In this document: positions 25,874 to 34,465 of the stretch, one piece after another | How positions within the stretch are numbered: position 1 is the stretch's first letter | Layout: each line of letters begins with the position of its first letter | Assembly: GCA_007745835.1 (NCBI GenBank) | Contig: CP036424.1 | Span: 1,883,001 to 1,947,000, forward strand | DNA length: 64,000 nucleotides | Source of the DNA: Planctomycetes bacterium MalM25 | GTDB taxonomy: Bacteria; Planctomycetota; Planctomycetia; Pirellulales; Lacipirellulaceae | Direction of reading: 5' to 3' | Made by a program: the position numbers and the translations under genes | The notes under the pieces: generated by a model | What the model was told of the DNA's origin: nothing | Databases searched by the model: none | Seen by the model: the letters and a program-made list of their open reading frames with translations, nothing else

Positions 25874-27202
25874 CTAACTCAGCTTGGCTTGCCAAACGGG
25901 CCCGTCGGGATAGCGAAACTCGGAGAGCGCCTTCTCTTTGATCTGGCTGCTGTAGCCCGGCGCCGTGGGGGGCATGTAGGCGCCCTGCTTAACGACGCAC
26001 GGATCAACGAAGTGCTCGTGGAGGTGATCGACGAACTCACAGATGCGATTCTCCAGGCTCGCTCCAATCCTCAGGTAGTCGATCATAATGAGGTGGTTGA
26101 CGTACTCACAGAGGCCGACGCCCCCCGCGTGCGGGCAGACAGGCACGCCGAACTTCTTTGCCAGCAGCATCACGGCGAGCACCTCGTTGACGCCGCCTAG
26201 TCGGCACGAATCGATCTGGCAGAAGCTGATCGCATCGAGTTGCAGCAGCTGCTTGAAGACGACGCGGTTCTGGCACTGCTCTCCGGTGGCGACGCCGATC
26301 GGCGCGATGGCCCTGGCGATTTCGGCGTGTCCGACGGCGTCGTCGGGCGAGGTCGGCTCTTCGACCCACCACAGGTTGAACTCGGCCAGCTGTTGGACCC
26401 ACTCGATCGCTTCTTGCACTTCCCAACGCTGGTTGGCGTCGACCATGAGCTTGCGATCGGGGCCGATCTCTTCTCGCAAGATCGCGGCTCGCCGGCGGTC
26501 GTCGGCCAAGTCGGCTCCGACCTTCAGCTTGAACACCTCGAATCCCTCGGCTAACGCTTCACGGCAGAGCGTGCGGATCTGTTCGTCCGAGTAGCCAAGC
26601 CAGCCGGCGGAGGTGGTGTAGGCCGGAAACCCGGTGGCAAGCAGCTCGCGCTCGCGCTCGGCTTTCCCCGGTTCGTTCTCTTCGACAATCCGGAGGGCGT
26701 CGCCACGCGTAAGAGCGTTTCCGAGGTAGCGGAAATCGATGCAATCAACAAGCGTTTCCGGGGGAAGATCGGCCGCCAGTTTCCATACCGGCTTGCCCTC
26801 GACTTTGCCCCACAGGTCCCACACCGCGTTGACCACCGCCGCCGTGGCGAGGTGAACCACCCCCTTCTCGGGGCCGAGCCAACGGAACTGCGAGTCGCTG
26901 GCCAAGCGACGCCAGAAACCGGCGAAGTCGGATGTGATCTCCGTGAGCGACATCCCGACCGCCATCTCGCCCAGCCGCTTAGCGGCGGCGGCGCAGAGGT
27001 CGGTGCCTCGGCCCAGCGTGAAGGTCAGGCCATGCCCTTCCAGCCTGCTGTCGTCGGCTGCTCGCCCGTCGGTGTGCAGAACGACGTAGGCCGCCGAGTA
27101 ATCGGGATCGGCGTGCATCGCGTCCGACCCGTGCAACTCGTCCGAGGTCGGGAAGCGGAGGTCGATGACCTCGCAGCCGGTGATGGTTGGGTCGATGCTC
27201 AA
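25874..27202 (-). CDS. L-fuconate dehydratase (enolase superfamily)
   Basis: A 442-residue enolase-superfamily acid-sugar dehydratase converting L-fuconate to 2-keto-3-deoxy-L-fuconate. The N-terminal cap holds ITGCEVIDLRFPTS, LTFTLGRGTDLCAAA and WLGPEKGVVHLA. The barrel has the Lys pair FKLKVGAD, metal ligands in LMVDANQRW, WVEEPTSPDD and GVATGEQCQNR, and CPHAGGVGLCEY for the His. These are characteristic of fuconate dehydratases rather than mandelate racemase or galactonate dehydratase. It heads the three-gene catabolic set; the gap to the SDR gene is 106 bases. L-galactonate and D-arabinonate are known alternative substrates of the family. Confidence 0.9.
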   Translation of the reverse strand: MSIDPTITGCEVIDLRFPTSDELHGSDAMHADPDYSAAYVVLHTDGRAADDSRLEGHGLTFTLGRGTDLCAAAAKRLGEMAVGMSLTEITSDFAGFWRRLASDSQFRWLGPEKGVVHLATAAVVNAVWDLWGKVEGKPVWKLAADLPPETLVDCIDFRYLGNALTRGDALRIVEENEPGKAERERELLATGFPAYTTSAGWLGYSDEQIRTLCREALAEGFEVFKLKVGADLADDRRRAAILREEIGPDRKLMVDANQRWEVQEAIEWVQQLAEFNLWWVEEPTSPDDAVGHAEIARAIAPIGVATGEQCQNRVVFKQLLQLDAISFCQIDSCRLGGVNEVLAVMLLAKKFGVPVCPHAGGVGLCEYVNHLIMIDYLRIGASLENRICEFVDHLHEHFVDPCVVKQGAYMPPTAPGYSSQIKEKALSEFRYPDGPVWQAKLS

Positions 27203-27385
27203 TTGAGGTCGGTCCTTATAGGCTGAATCCAGACGGCCGCTTCGCCGGACTCAAGCAACGCGACCTGCAGCAGGGAACCGGAGGTGACCTGATGGCGGCG
27301 TACGCCGACGTGCGTCCTGGTGTCCACGGCCGGGTCATCGTAATAGACCGTGGCCTCGTAAGTCTGGCCAGCCGTGGGGAACCCC
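27199..27385 (-). pseudogene. C-terminal fragment resembling a GH97 glycosidase
   Basis: About 60 codons ending with a stop at 27199, four bases overlapping the start of the dehydratase gene. The text AGQTYEATVYYDDPAVDTRT, then VTSGSLLQVALLESGEAA and VWIQPI, matches the C-terminal beta-sandwich of GH97 alpha-glucosidases and alpha-galactosidases. The catalytic part is missing. Upstream, the frame becomes unrelated at about 27385. Confidence 0.5.
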
Positions 27386-27433
27386 AAGGGCGATCGGCCT
27401 GGTGTTGGGTTATCCGCTGGCAAACGAGGGGCG

Positions 27434-27664
27434 CGGTGTGAGGAGATCCAGTACGAGCAAATCGAACTCATGCGCCCGGAAAGGCACTCGGAACTGATCG
27501 CCGACCTTCAGGAGCAAACCGGCTTGAAGATTAGCCGGATCGAGCTCGGACGCATCGATCTGCTCCGCGACACGGTTTCGATAAGGCTCTTCTACTTCCC
27601 GCACGAGCAAGAACAAGCCGACGTGGTCCAGGTTGAGATCACACGCCGCTCGCGACGCAGGTGA
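27434..27664 (+). pseudogene. C-terminal fragment of a DUF4956 membrane protein
   Basis: The frame reads EEIQYEQIELMRPERHSE, LIADLQEQTGLKISRIE and LGRIDLLRDTVSIRLFYF, which is the conserved cytoplasmic tail of DUF4956 proteins. The membrane-spanning N-terminal half is absent; similarity begins near 27434. Only about 77 residues remain, so this is a gene remnant. It points away from the GH97-like fragment, and both have lost their 5' parts at the same place. Confidence 0.65.
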
Positions 27665-27699
27665 TCTGCCAGCAAACGCGGTGCGTTCGGGCTCACACC

Positions 27700-28632
27700 C
27701 TACTGGGATTGGACGCCGGCTTCGGCCAGAAGGTCAGCGGGCAGTTTGGGGGTGGCGCCCGGTCGGCTGGCGACGTACGCCCCGAGCCGATTCGCCAGGG
27801 TGGCTGTCTTCTCCTGGGGCCAGCCCCGTAGAGAGCCATAGAGCAGACCGGCGGAGCAGGCGTCGCCTGCGCCGACCGTGTCCGCTTTGGAGTCTTGCGG
27901 AAAGGTCGCCTCCTCGCCTGCGTGGTGGCGGTCTTGTGCGACCAGCAGCGTGCCTCGCGGGCCTCGGGTGAGGGCGAGCCAGTCGAGGTCGTACCTCTTG
28001 AGGAAGAATGCCGTGCTTTGTCCGACTTTCAGTTCGGGATCGAGGCCGAGCAAGCGAGCAACGATCGTGAGCTCGTCCTCGTTGAACTTGGCCGCGCTGG
28101 CGAGCCGGAGCGATCGGTCGATGATCTCGGCCGAGTAGAAGTCTTGTCGAAGGTTCACGTCGAACAGCCGGATGGCCATCGGCGCGTCGAGTAGAAACGA
28201 CTGGATCGCTTCGCGGCTGGCTTTGTCGCGCTGTCCGAGCGTGCCAAAGACGACCGCGTCGCAGCTCCTCGCGAGTTCGGTGAGCGGGGCGTCGAGCTCT
28301 AGGGCGTCCCAGGCGCTGGGGGTCAAGAACTGATAGGTAGCGTCGCCCGCCGAATCGAGCAGTACGTCAACCCGACCGGTTGGCAATCGCTCGTCGATTT
28401 GCACGAAGCTGGTGTCGAGACCGCGGTCGCCGAGTTCGCGAAGGAGCCGCTCTCCGAGTTCGTCCCTCCCAATGCGAGTCGCCACAACGCCTCGCCCCCC
28501 GACCAGGCCGAGTAGGGCGTTCGCGTGGAGGGCGACGTTGAGCGGCGCCCCGCCAAGCACTTCGCGGTCCGGGAAGCAGTCGAACAGCGACTCGCCGAGC
28601 CCGACGATCAGCGATTGAGATCGGGAGGGCAT
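27700..28632 (-). CDS. PfkB-family carbohydrate kinase (fructokinase-like)
   Basis: A 310-residue ribokinase-fold sugar kinase. It begins LIVGLGESLFDCFPD, with the substrate-binding GGAPLNVALHANALLG and the C-terminal catalytic DTVGAGDACSAGLLYG, where the GAGD Asp is the base. The family phosphorylates free hexoses with ATP in the cytoplasm, and the GGAPLNVA form is most like fructokinases. It is set apart from the L-fuconate genes by the remnant-bearing gap, and its ATG lies only nine bases beyond the stop of the peroxidase gene, which is upstream in the same direction. Confidence 0.85.
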   Translation of the reverse strand: MPSRSQSLIVGLGESLFDCFPDREVLGGAPLNVALHANALLGLVGGRGVVATRIGRDELGERLLRELGDRGLDTSFVQIDERLPTGRVDVLLDSAGDATYQFLTPSAWDALELDAPLTELARSCDAVVFGTLGQRDKASREAIQSFLLDAPMAIRLFDVNLRQDFYSAEIIDRSLRLASAAKFNEDELTIVARLLGLDPELKVGQSTAFFLKRYDLDWLALTRGPRGTLLVAQDRHHAGEEATFPQDSKADTVGAGDACSAGLLYGSLRGWPQEKTATLANRLGAYVASRPGATPKLPADLLAEAGVQSQ

Positions 28633-28641
28633 GCCGACATC

Positions 28642-29814
28642 CTACAGGCCCGCTGGCAAGCGGGGGGGCGAGACGCGGCTGTTCGACTCGGTGAGCGTGC
28701 CGAGGAACGCCGCGAGGTCCGCCAGGTCCTGTTTGTTCAGTCCGAGCGGCTTGATCAGGGGCGATTTCTTCGGCGGTGGGATGTCGCGTGTGTCCGTGGC
28801 GCGGCGTCGTTCAGTCGGCATGCCGGCGTTGTAGAGCCGGAGGATCTCGTCCATATCGAAGAGCCCGCTGTGCATATAAGGGCGTGTGCGATCCACGTCG
28901 CGGAGGGACGGCGTGCGGAACGCACCCAGGTCTTCGGTCCTGCCAGTGACCGCGTACCTACCCAGGTCCTCCCCTTTGCGACCGTACATACCCAGGCCGA
29001 TGGCGTGGAACTTGTCGTCGGTCAGCAGCGGGCCGTTGTGGCAGTTCAGGCAGCGGGCGTCGGTACGGAAGAGGTGCAGCCCCGCCAGTTCCTGATCGCT
29101 GAGCGCCTTGTGCCGCCCGCGGAGGAACGAGTCGAACCGAGTGCCGCGGCTCACGACCGTCCGCTCGAACGCCGCGATCGCTTTGGCGACCTGCTCGATG
29201 CCCGGCTCCTTGACGTCGAAGAGTCGCTTGAAGCTCTCGACGTACTCGGGGATCGCGGCGAGGTTCTCGACGAGCACCTCGTCGGCCGAGTGCATCTCGT
29301 CCTGGTTATTGAGCACAGCGGCCGCCTGCTCCTCGAGCGAACCGGCCCGTCCGTCCCAGAACAGCGCTTTGCGGTGGCCCGAGTTGAGGATCGAAGGCGA
29401 GTTCCTCCTGAGTTTCCGGCGGTTGTGGCCGAAGGAGGTCGTTCGGCCGTCGGCCCATCCGAGGTCGGGGTCGTGGCACGAGGCGCAGGCGATCTGCCCG
29501 CTGCCGGAGAGTCGCGGGTCGAAGAACAGCTGCTTGCCTAGCGCCACCTTCGCGGGATCCGCCGGGTTGTCTTCTGGATGGCTGACCTTTGGCACGAGAC
29601 CGAGCTCGCGGTGATCCACCTCGGAGTCGAGCACCGGCTTAGGCCAATTGGCTGGCGGGGCCTCGTACCAAGCGCGGAGCTGCTTGAGGTGCTCATCGCG
29701 CTCGGCTTCGCTGCGTTCGGGGCGTGGCGGGAGCCGTTCGCCGGCGCCGGCCGGTGCGGCTGAGCCGATGGCTGTCGCGACGGCCAGCAGGCTGCCCAAG
29801 GGGAGGCGGAGCAA
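28642..29814 (-). CDS. Di-haem cytochrome c peroxidase (MauG/CcpA type), TTG start
   Basis: Periplasmic peroxidase with two c-type haems: CASCHDPD and CLNCHNGP, plus the family segments LGKQLFFDPRLSGSGQIA, RNSPSILNSGHRKALFWDG and FRTPSLRDVDRTRPYMHSG. I use TTG 29814 as start because GAGGAG lies nine bases upstream and the resulting N-terminus (LLRLPLGSLLAVATAIGSAA) is a proper signal peptide, whereas the ATG at 29877 would lie inside the preceding gene. That makes 390 residues. It follows the dockerin/PEP-CTERM gene with 14 bases between and is probably co-transcribed. It could reduce hydrogen peroxide or act as a MauG-like oxidase. Confidence 0.88.
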   Translation of the reverse strand: MLRLPLGSLLAVATAIGSAAPAGAGERLPPRPERSEAERDEHLKQLRAWYEAPPANWPKPVLDSEVDHRELGLVPKVSHPEDNPADPAKVALGKQLFFDPRLSGSGQIACASCHDPDLGWADGRTTSFGHNRRKLRRNSPSILNSGHRKALFWDGRAGSLEEQAAAVLNNQDEMHSADEVLVENLAAIPEYVESFKRLFDVKEPGIEQVAKAIAAFERTVVSRGTRFDSFLRGRHKALSDQELAGLHLFRTDARCLNCHNGPLLTDDKFHAIGLGMYGRKGEDLGRYAVTGRTEDLGAFRTPSLRDVDRTRPYMHSGLFDMDEILRLYNAGMPTERRRATDTRDIPPPKKSPLIKPLGLNKQDLADLAAFLGTLTESNSRVSPPRLPAGL

Positions 29815-29828
29815 GGCGGAGGACTCCT

Positions 29829-32153
29829 CTAGCGGCGGTGGGCGAGGGCGAGCATACCGGCCAGGGCCATCAGCCATGCGGCCGGCTCGGGGACCGCCAG
29901 GGCGGTGGCGGTGACGCCGTAGGCGGACATCCAGCGGTCGTAGTCCGTTTGGTCGATGACGCCGTCGCCGTTGGCGTCGGCGGCCAAGTCGGAGCCCGTT
30001 TCGCCCAGCGTATCACGCCAAATCGTGTAGTCCGCGGCATCGACCACGCCGTCTGAATTGAAGTCAGAGGCCAGCGGATCGATCACGTGGTTGTCACGCC
30101 AGATGGTGTAGTCGGCCGCATCGATCAAGCCGTCGCCGTTGCCGTCCGCGTCGAGTCCGGCGCCCGCCTCGCCGTAGGCGGCGGCCCACACGAAGTAGTC
30201 GCCGTCGTCGACATCGCCGTCGCGGTCGTAGTCGCCCGGGATCGCTTCGCCGGCGGTGAAGGCGGCGATGGCGTCGGCGAGGAACTGGCCGCTGTAGCGC
30301 GAGGCCAGCTCCGACTCGCTGGGGGCGGGCTGGCCGAGGTCGTTGAGCCAGGCGTCGGCCAGCACGTCGAGATCGACCTCGTTCACGAAGTTGGCGTCGA
30401 CGACGTCGAACAGGTAGCCCGGGTCTACGCTGGCGAAGTCGCCCAGGGCCCACGTCGCCGCGGTCTGCCCGGTCGTGTAGTAGTTGGCCGACATCACATC
30501 AAGGTCGGTGAAGTCGAGGGCGAAATCGAAGTTCGCGTCGCCGTTTGGGAAGGCCTCGAACTGCTGGAGAATCTTCACGTCCTTCCAGTCGATCACCAGC
30601 TCATCGCCGAAGGTGTGCTTGATAACGGGGTCCCCATCGTTATTTGTGTCCCGGAAGGCCGTTTCGTTCCCGTTCAGGTCGTAGAGGACGTTCGCGTCGT
30701 CCGCGATGGCGTTGCGTGTGCCCAGCACGCCGGAGAAGGCGGCGAAGTCGTCCGCGTCGACGTCGTTGTCACGATCGAAGTCACCAACACGGTGCGCTAA
30801 GACGCCGATCGGAGCATCGATCGAAGAATCGACGTAGACCACCTCCGTCACCTCGAAGCCGGGCGCCATGCTCGTCCGGAAGGAGAGGTTGCTGATGTCG
30901 TCATTGCCAAACGATCCGGTGACTGACGCCTGGAACAGGTTGTGTTCCCGCTCGCTGGCGATCTTCACGAACCGCCCCTGGGTGTCGTAGCGGAAGAGGA
31001 GGTCGGTCTGCTGTTCGCTGAGGTAGAGGTCGCCGTTGGGCGCCGCGCCGATCGCGATGTAGCGGGGCGTGCTTTCCGCGTAATAATCGGCGAAGTCACG
31101 GAACTGCTGCTCGGTGAAAACGACGCTCGGCGCGCCCAGCGTATTGCCTCCCGTATCAACAAACACGTTTACGCCGCCGTGATTCCCCGTGTTGCCCGAG
31201 CCTTCCACGACGATCTGATCGCCCACGGCCGGATCGCCCGGAGCGTAGTCGTACGACGAGGTGTGGAGGATCGCCGGTTCGGAACGGATCGAAGTGGTCC
31301 CTTCGGGCTGCGAGCCACTGTTGTCGAGCAGTCGCACGAATCCATCGGCGTCGTTGGCCGAGCGCGTCGGGTCGATGCGGAAGATGCCCCCCTGACCACG
31401 GCTAGAATCAACCGCGTAGATCGATTGCCCATCGGAGGACCAGCCAAACTGACGGCCGAATCCGTCGCTGCCGGTCGATCCACTCTGATTGCGCAGGTCT
31501 TGTTCACTAACGACGTGCTGGAAAACATCGTTCCAGTCAGCACGGCCGAAGGCGCCGATCACTGGGCCGCCGTCGAACCCGCGGGCCGTGTTGTAGTCGG
31601 GCTCCATCGTGGTCGGCTCGAGCACGGTGCGGAGGTCGTACCGGTAGAGCTTCTTGGCCAAGTCGGCACGCGATGTCCCGCCAGTGTCGATCGGCACGCC
31701 AACGTTGTCGGCGATGAACGCGAGCGAGCCAGCCGGGTAGACGACCGTCTGCGTGCCGCCCGCGCCGGTCGGCACGTCGATCGTGAGTGGCGCCGGGTTG
31801 AGCAGCAGGGCGCCGGGCGAGGTGCCGATCTGCCCGCCCCAGTCGGTGTTGGCGTTGCCGGCCGCGAGGTCATCGGCGCGGCCGAAGAGGGCCAGCTCAC
31901 TGGAGATGACGTTGTCCGTGCCGCTCCAGGTCGAGCCGTTGAACTCGAGGTGACGGATCCGTTGCTCGCCGCCGAAGCCGATCAGCCAGAAGTCGCCGTT
32001 CGCCTCGAACGCGGCGCCACCGAGCTTGCCAGCATCGGCGATGCCGCCATTGAAGTAGAGTTGGAATTGGTCGAAACCAAAGGTCGGACCGGCTGATGCG
32101 ACAATGCACAGGGCAACTGTCAGCGCCCTCCAGAGCGGGGAGCGGATCGTCAT
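29829..32153 (-). CDS. Secreted dockerin-like / PEP-CTERM protein
   Basis: A 774-residue exported protein. ATG 32153 is preceded by GAGG and opens a signal (MTIRSPLWRALTVALCIVA, cleaved near TFG). About residues 25-465 contain beta-propeller-like repeats (NGDFWLIGFGGEQRIRHLE, SSDGQSIYAVDSS, APNGDLYLSEQQTDLLFRY). Type I dockerin-like calcium loops follow: GDFDRDNDVDADDF, GDYDRDGDVDDGDYFVW, DGLIDAADYTIWRDN, DGVVDAADYTIWRDT. The end is a PEP-CTERM anchor, VPEPAAWLMALAGML then HRR, for exosortase-type sorting. Ligand unknown. It sits between a pseudopilin-like gene and a cytochrome peroxidase. Confidence 0.8.
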   Translation of the reverse strand: MTIRSPLWRALTVALCIVASAGPTFGFDQFQLYFNGGIADAGKLGGAAFEANGDFWLIGFGGEQRIRHLEFNGSTWSGTDNVISSELALFGRADDLAAGNANTDWGGQIGTSPGALLLNPAPLTIDVPTGAGGTQTVVYPAGSLAFIADNVGVPIDTGGTSRADLAKKLYRYDLRTVLEPTTMEPDYNTARGFDGGPVIGAFGRADWNDVFQHVVSEQDLRNQSGSTGSDGFGRQFGWSSDGQSIYAVDSSRGQGGIFRIDPTRSANDADGFVRLLDNSGSQPEGTTSIRSEPAILHTSSYDYAPGDPAVGDQIVVEGSGNTGNHGGVNVFVDTGGNTLGAPSVVFTEQQFRDFADYYAESTPRYIAIGAAPNGDLYLSEQQTDLLFRYDTQGRFVKIASEREHNLFQASVTGSFGNDDISNLSFRTSMAPGFEVTEVVYVDSSIDAPIGVLAHRVGDFDRDNDVDADDFAAFSGVLGTRNAIADDANVLYDLNGNETAFRDTNNDGDPVIKHTFGDELVIDWKDVKILQQFEAFPNGDANFDFALDFTDLDVMSANYYTTGQTAATWALGDFASVDPGYLFDVVDANFVNEVDLDVLADAWLNDLGQPAPSESELASRYSGQFLADAIAAFTAGEAIPGDYDRDGDVDDGDYFVWAAAYGEAGAGLDADGNGDGLIDAADYTIWRDNHVIDPLASDFNSDGVVDAADYTIWRDTLGETGSDLAADANGDGVIDQTDYDRWMSAYGVTATALAVPEPAAWLMALAGMLALAHRR

Positions 32154-32192
32154 AGGGAGCCTCATCTCAGACGCAGCAGCTACAGCGTTCAT

Positions 32193-33038
32193 TTACGGGC
32201 ACTTCGAGAAACAGCGATCGAAGCACCTCTCGCTGTGGTACTCCACATGGCCGTCGAAGTACAGGATATTTCGCCCGTAGCCCGTTTCGCTCATCGTAGC
32301 GTGCGGGATTTCGAACAGCTCGCTGACGTATTTGCAGAGCCGTCCGCTCTCGTTGATCTGGGTGACCGAGAGCCCCTGGGTGAAGCCCCGCCAGCCGCTG
32401 GTGGGGGGGATATCGACCGTGTTGCACCACATCCACCACGACTTCTTCATGATGTCGGGGCGTTGCACCGGCGGCTTGATCAGCAGGCTCACGGGTCGGG
32501 CGGCATACGCGTAGGTGTTGCCCCAGGCCTCGCCCATCAGGGCTAGGTCGGGGCAGACGAAAATGCCCGAGTAGGGCTCGATGTAGTCGTTCAGCACGAA
32601 GGAGGCCTCCGCGCCGAATTTCTCTGGCCCGGCGTACAACAGGCCACGGTCGGTCAGATCGGGTGACCAGACCTCGTTCGGCGAAACGCGGAAGTTGTGG
32701 CTGCCGACGATCTTGCGACTGTTGTTGATCGGTGTCTCTGAGCCATCATCGGGCTGCTCTTCGTCAGGATCGAAATCCGGGTTCTTGACGATCTCCTCTT
32801 CGTGCCCCCCCAGGTCATCGACCGGGTGTGGGAATCGCCCCTTGTGCGTGTCGCGGTACATGATCGTTAGGAGTCCGATCTGCCGCAGATTGTTCAGGCA
32901 CTGCGTGTAGCGTGCCCGAGACCGGGCCGCTTGGATTGCGGGGAGCAGCATAGCCACCAGGATGCCGATGATGGCGATCACCACCAGCAGCTCCACGAGC
33001 GTGAACGCCCGATAGCGGGGCGTCTTGCGAGAATCCAT
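32193..33038 (-). CDS. DUF1559 pseudopilin-like protein
   Basis: A 281-residue protein with a class III (type IV pilin-like) leader: short basic [10 protein letters not shown], then [20 protein letters not shown], where cleavage precedes Phe and Glu5 is conserved. Planctomycetes encode many DUF1559 proteins with this head, and FDGHVEY near the C-terminus matches the family's FxDGSV motif. ATG 33038 fits the leader and has GGAG upstream. The C-terminus, [14 protein letters not shown], has three Cys. It heads a minus-strand run with the next two genes, 39 bases before the dockerin protein. Confidence 0.88.
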   Translation of the reverse strand: MDSRKTPRYRAFTLVELLVVIAIIGILVAMLLPAIQAARSRARYTQCLNNLRQIGLLTIMYRDTHKGRFPHPVDDLGGHEEEIVKNPDFDPDEEQPDDGSETPINNSRKIVGSHNFRVSPNEVWSPDLTDRGLLYAGPEKFGAEASFVLNDYIEPYSGIFVCPDLALMGEAWGNTYAYAARPVSLLIKPPVQRPDIMKKSWWMWCNTVDIPPTSGWRGFTQGLSVTQINESGRLCKYVSELFEIPHATMSETGYGRNILYFDGHVEYHSERCFDRCFSKCP

Positions 33039-33185
33039 CGAAGAACGTCTCCAAACCTCTAGCCATAAGCGCAAACGGCTGTCGTCAGGGCGGATCCGTG
33101 GCCAGACAATCCTTCTGCCGGAATCGATTCGCCCGGGCCGCTCGGCGGATGGCCCACGATTCTTGCGCTTTCGAAGCCGAAATAC

Positions 33186-33214
33186 TTGACTCGCGCCGTC
33201 CAGATGGCTAGCGT
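33186..33214 (+). promoter_or_regulatory. Candidate sigma70-type promoter for the PEP-CTERM gene
   Basis: TTGACT at 33186-33191 and TAGCGT at 33209-33214 are separated by 17 bases, about 120 bases before the start at 33335, in the divergent spacer between the DUF1559 gene and the PEP-CTERM gene. The -10 box is weak, so this is only a candidate. Confidence 0.3.
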
Positions 33215-33334
33215 CGTGTCCAAACTCTGACGATTCGGTTCGTCATAAGCAATCATTTATTTGCGCATCGCGACCACTTTTTTCCGCCGTCTGGCGGACC
33301 TGAGCGGTCAGGACGAGCACCAAGGTTACGCCTA

Positions 33335-34375
33335 ATGATCCGCACACTCTCCATCGCCTCTCTCGTGGGACTGCTCTGCGCGCCCACGGCTTTCTCGGGC
33401 ACTTATTACGAGGTCTTCAGCGAAGCCGAAGCCTCAGGCAGTATCGCCTCCCCCTTCTTGGACACCGTCGCCGTTAAAGGCGGCAACGCCTACGCGATCG
33501 TTCGCGACCTGACGGCTAGTGATGTCGGCTCAGTCGTAAAGTACGACGGTTCGACCTTCACCGAGATCATGGACACGGCCGATTGGCTCGGCGCCGGCGC
33601 CACGACCGACATCGGCGGCTTCCTCGGCGCCGCGGTCATCGACCGCGGGTTGGGCGACCAGGTCCGCTTCGTGAACTTCTTCGACAACTCGATCTGGGAA
33701 GTCGACGCCACGACCGGAACCCCGGTGCGTGTGGTCAGTGACGCCAGCATCAGCGTCTTCACCGGCGGTAGCGTGAACCTCAGCGCTTCCAACTCGATGC
33801 TGTCCGACGGCACGGCGATCGTTTACGACGGCGTCAGCGACTCGGTCCTGCAGATCACTCCGGGTGGCTTCGTCTTCAATCAGATCTCCTCGGCCGAGCT
33901 CACCGCGCTGACCGGCAGCGACATCTTGTCGGGCACCGGCTTCGCCCTGGTTGGAACGGACATCTACTTCGGCAGCAACTTGTCCGACTCGCTGTACGCT
34001 TGGGACATCATCAGCGACACCGGTTCGTTGGTCCTCGACACCGCCGCCCTCGAGGCGCTTTCGGACGACATCGACGGCCGCGTTGGCATCGATGACATCT
34101 ACTACGCCCCGGACGGCTTGGTCTACTTCTACGAGGACGACGCCGACTACATCTACTCGTTCGACCCGGCCGACCCGGCGGGCACCCTCTCGGTGGTGCT
34201 CACCGAGCAGCAGCTCAACGACGGTCCCGGCACGGACGCGGTCGCGCAGTTCGCTTGGTGGAACGGCAACCTCGCCTGGACCGACCAACGCGACGGCTTC
34301 TACGCGATCCCCGAGCCCTCCACGGCTCTGTTGGGCGCGATCGCCCTGGTCGGATTCGCCGCCCGTCGCCGCTGA
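33335..34375 (+). CDS. PEP-CTERM secreted protein, unknown function
   Basis: A 346-residue exported protein: signal MIRTLSIASLVGLLCAPTAF, then beta-rich repeats (VKYDGSTFTEIMDTADWLG, IVYDGVSDSVLQITPGGF, VYFYEDDADYIYSFDPAD) suggestive of a propeller. The C-terminus is IPEPSTALLGAIALVGFAA followed by RRR, a canonical PEP-CTERM anchor. It lacks dockerin loops. A strong terminator follows 25 bases after the stop, so it is a single-gene unit. The propeller part resembles the N-terminal half of the dockerin protein across the divergent spacer (QQxxxFADYY-like and TEQQLND-type phrases), suggesting duplication. Confidence 0.8.
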   Translation: MIRTLSIASLVGLLCAPTAFSGTYYEVFSEAEASGSIASPFLDTVAVKGGNAYAIVRDLTASDVGSVVKYDGSTFTEIMDTADWLGAGATTDIGGFLGAAVIDRGLGDQVRFVNFFDNSIWEVDATTGTPVRVVSDASISVFTGGSVNLSASNSMLSDGTAIVYDGVSDSVLQITPGGFVFNQISSAELTALTGSDILSGTGFALVGTDIYFGSNLSDSLYAWDIISDTGSLVLDTAALEALSDDIDGRVGIDDIYYAPDGLVYFYEDDADYIYSFDPADPAGTLSVVLTEQQLNDGPGTDAVAQFAWWNGNLAWTDQRDGFYAIPEPSTALLGAIALVGFAARRR

Positions 34376-34400
34376 GTAGACGCGGCTAGATGAACTCAAC

Positions 34401-34438
34401 GGCCCCCGCTCGGATCGTCCGAGCGGGGGCCATTTTTT
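34401..34438 (+). terminator. Rho-independent terminator
   Basis: GGCCCCCGCTCGGA pairs perfectly with TCCGAGCGGGGGCC around a TCG loop, followed by ATTTTTTAT. A very stable 14-base-pair stem with a T-run ends the PEP-CTERM gene and insulates the next gene, which starts at 34466. Confidence 0.92.
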
Positions 34439-34465
34439 ATCGTACTAGACTCAACGGCTCTTGAG

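Noticed and set aside
33530-34399. A 289-codon minus-strand ORF
   Set aside because: It is antisense to the PEP-CTERM gene with its signal peptide and terminator, which are much better supported.
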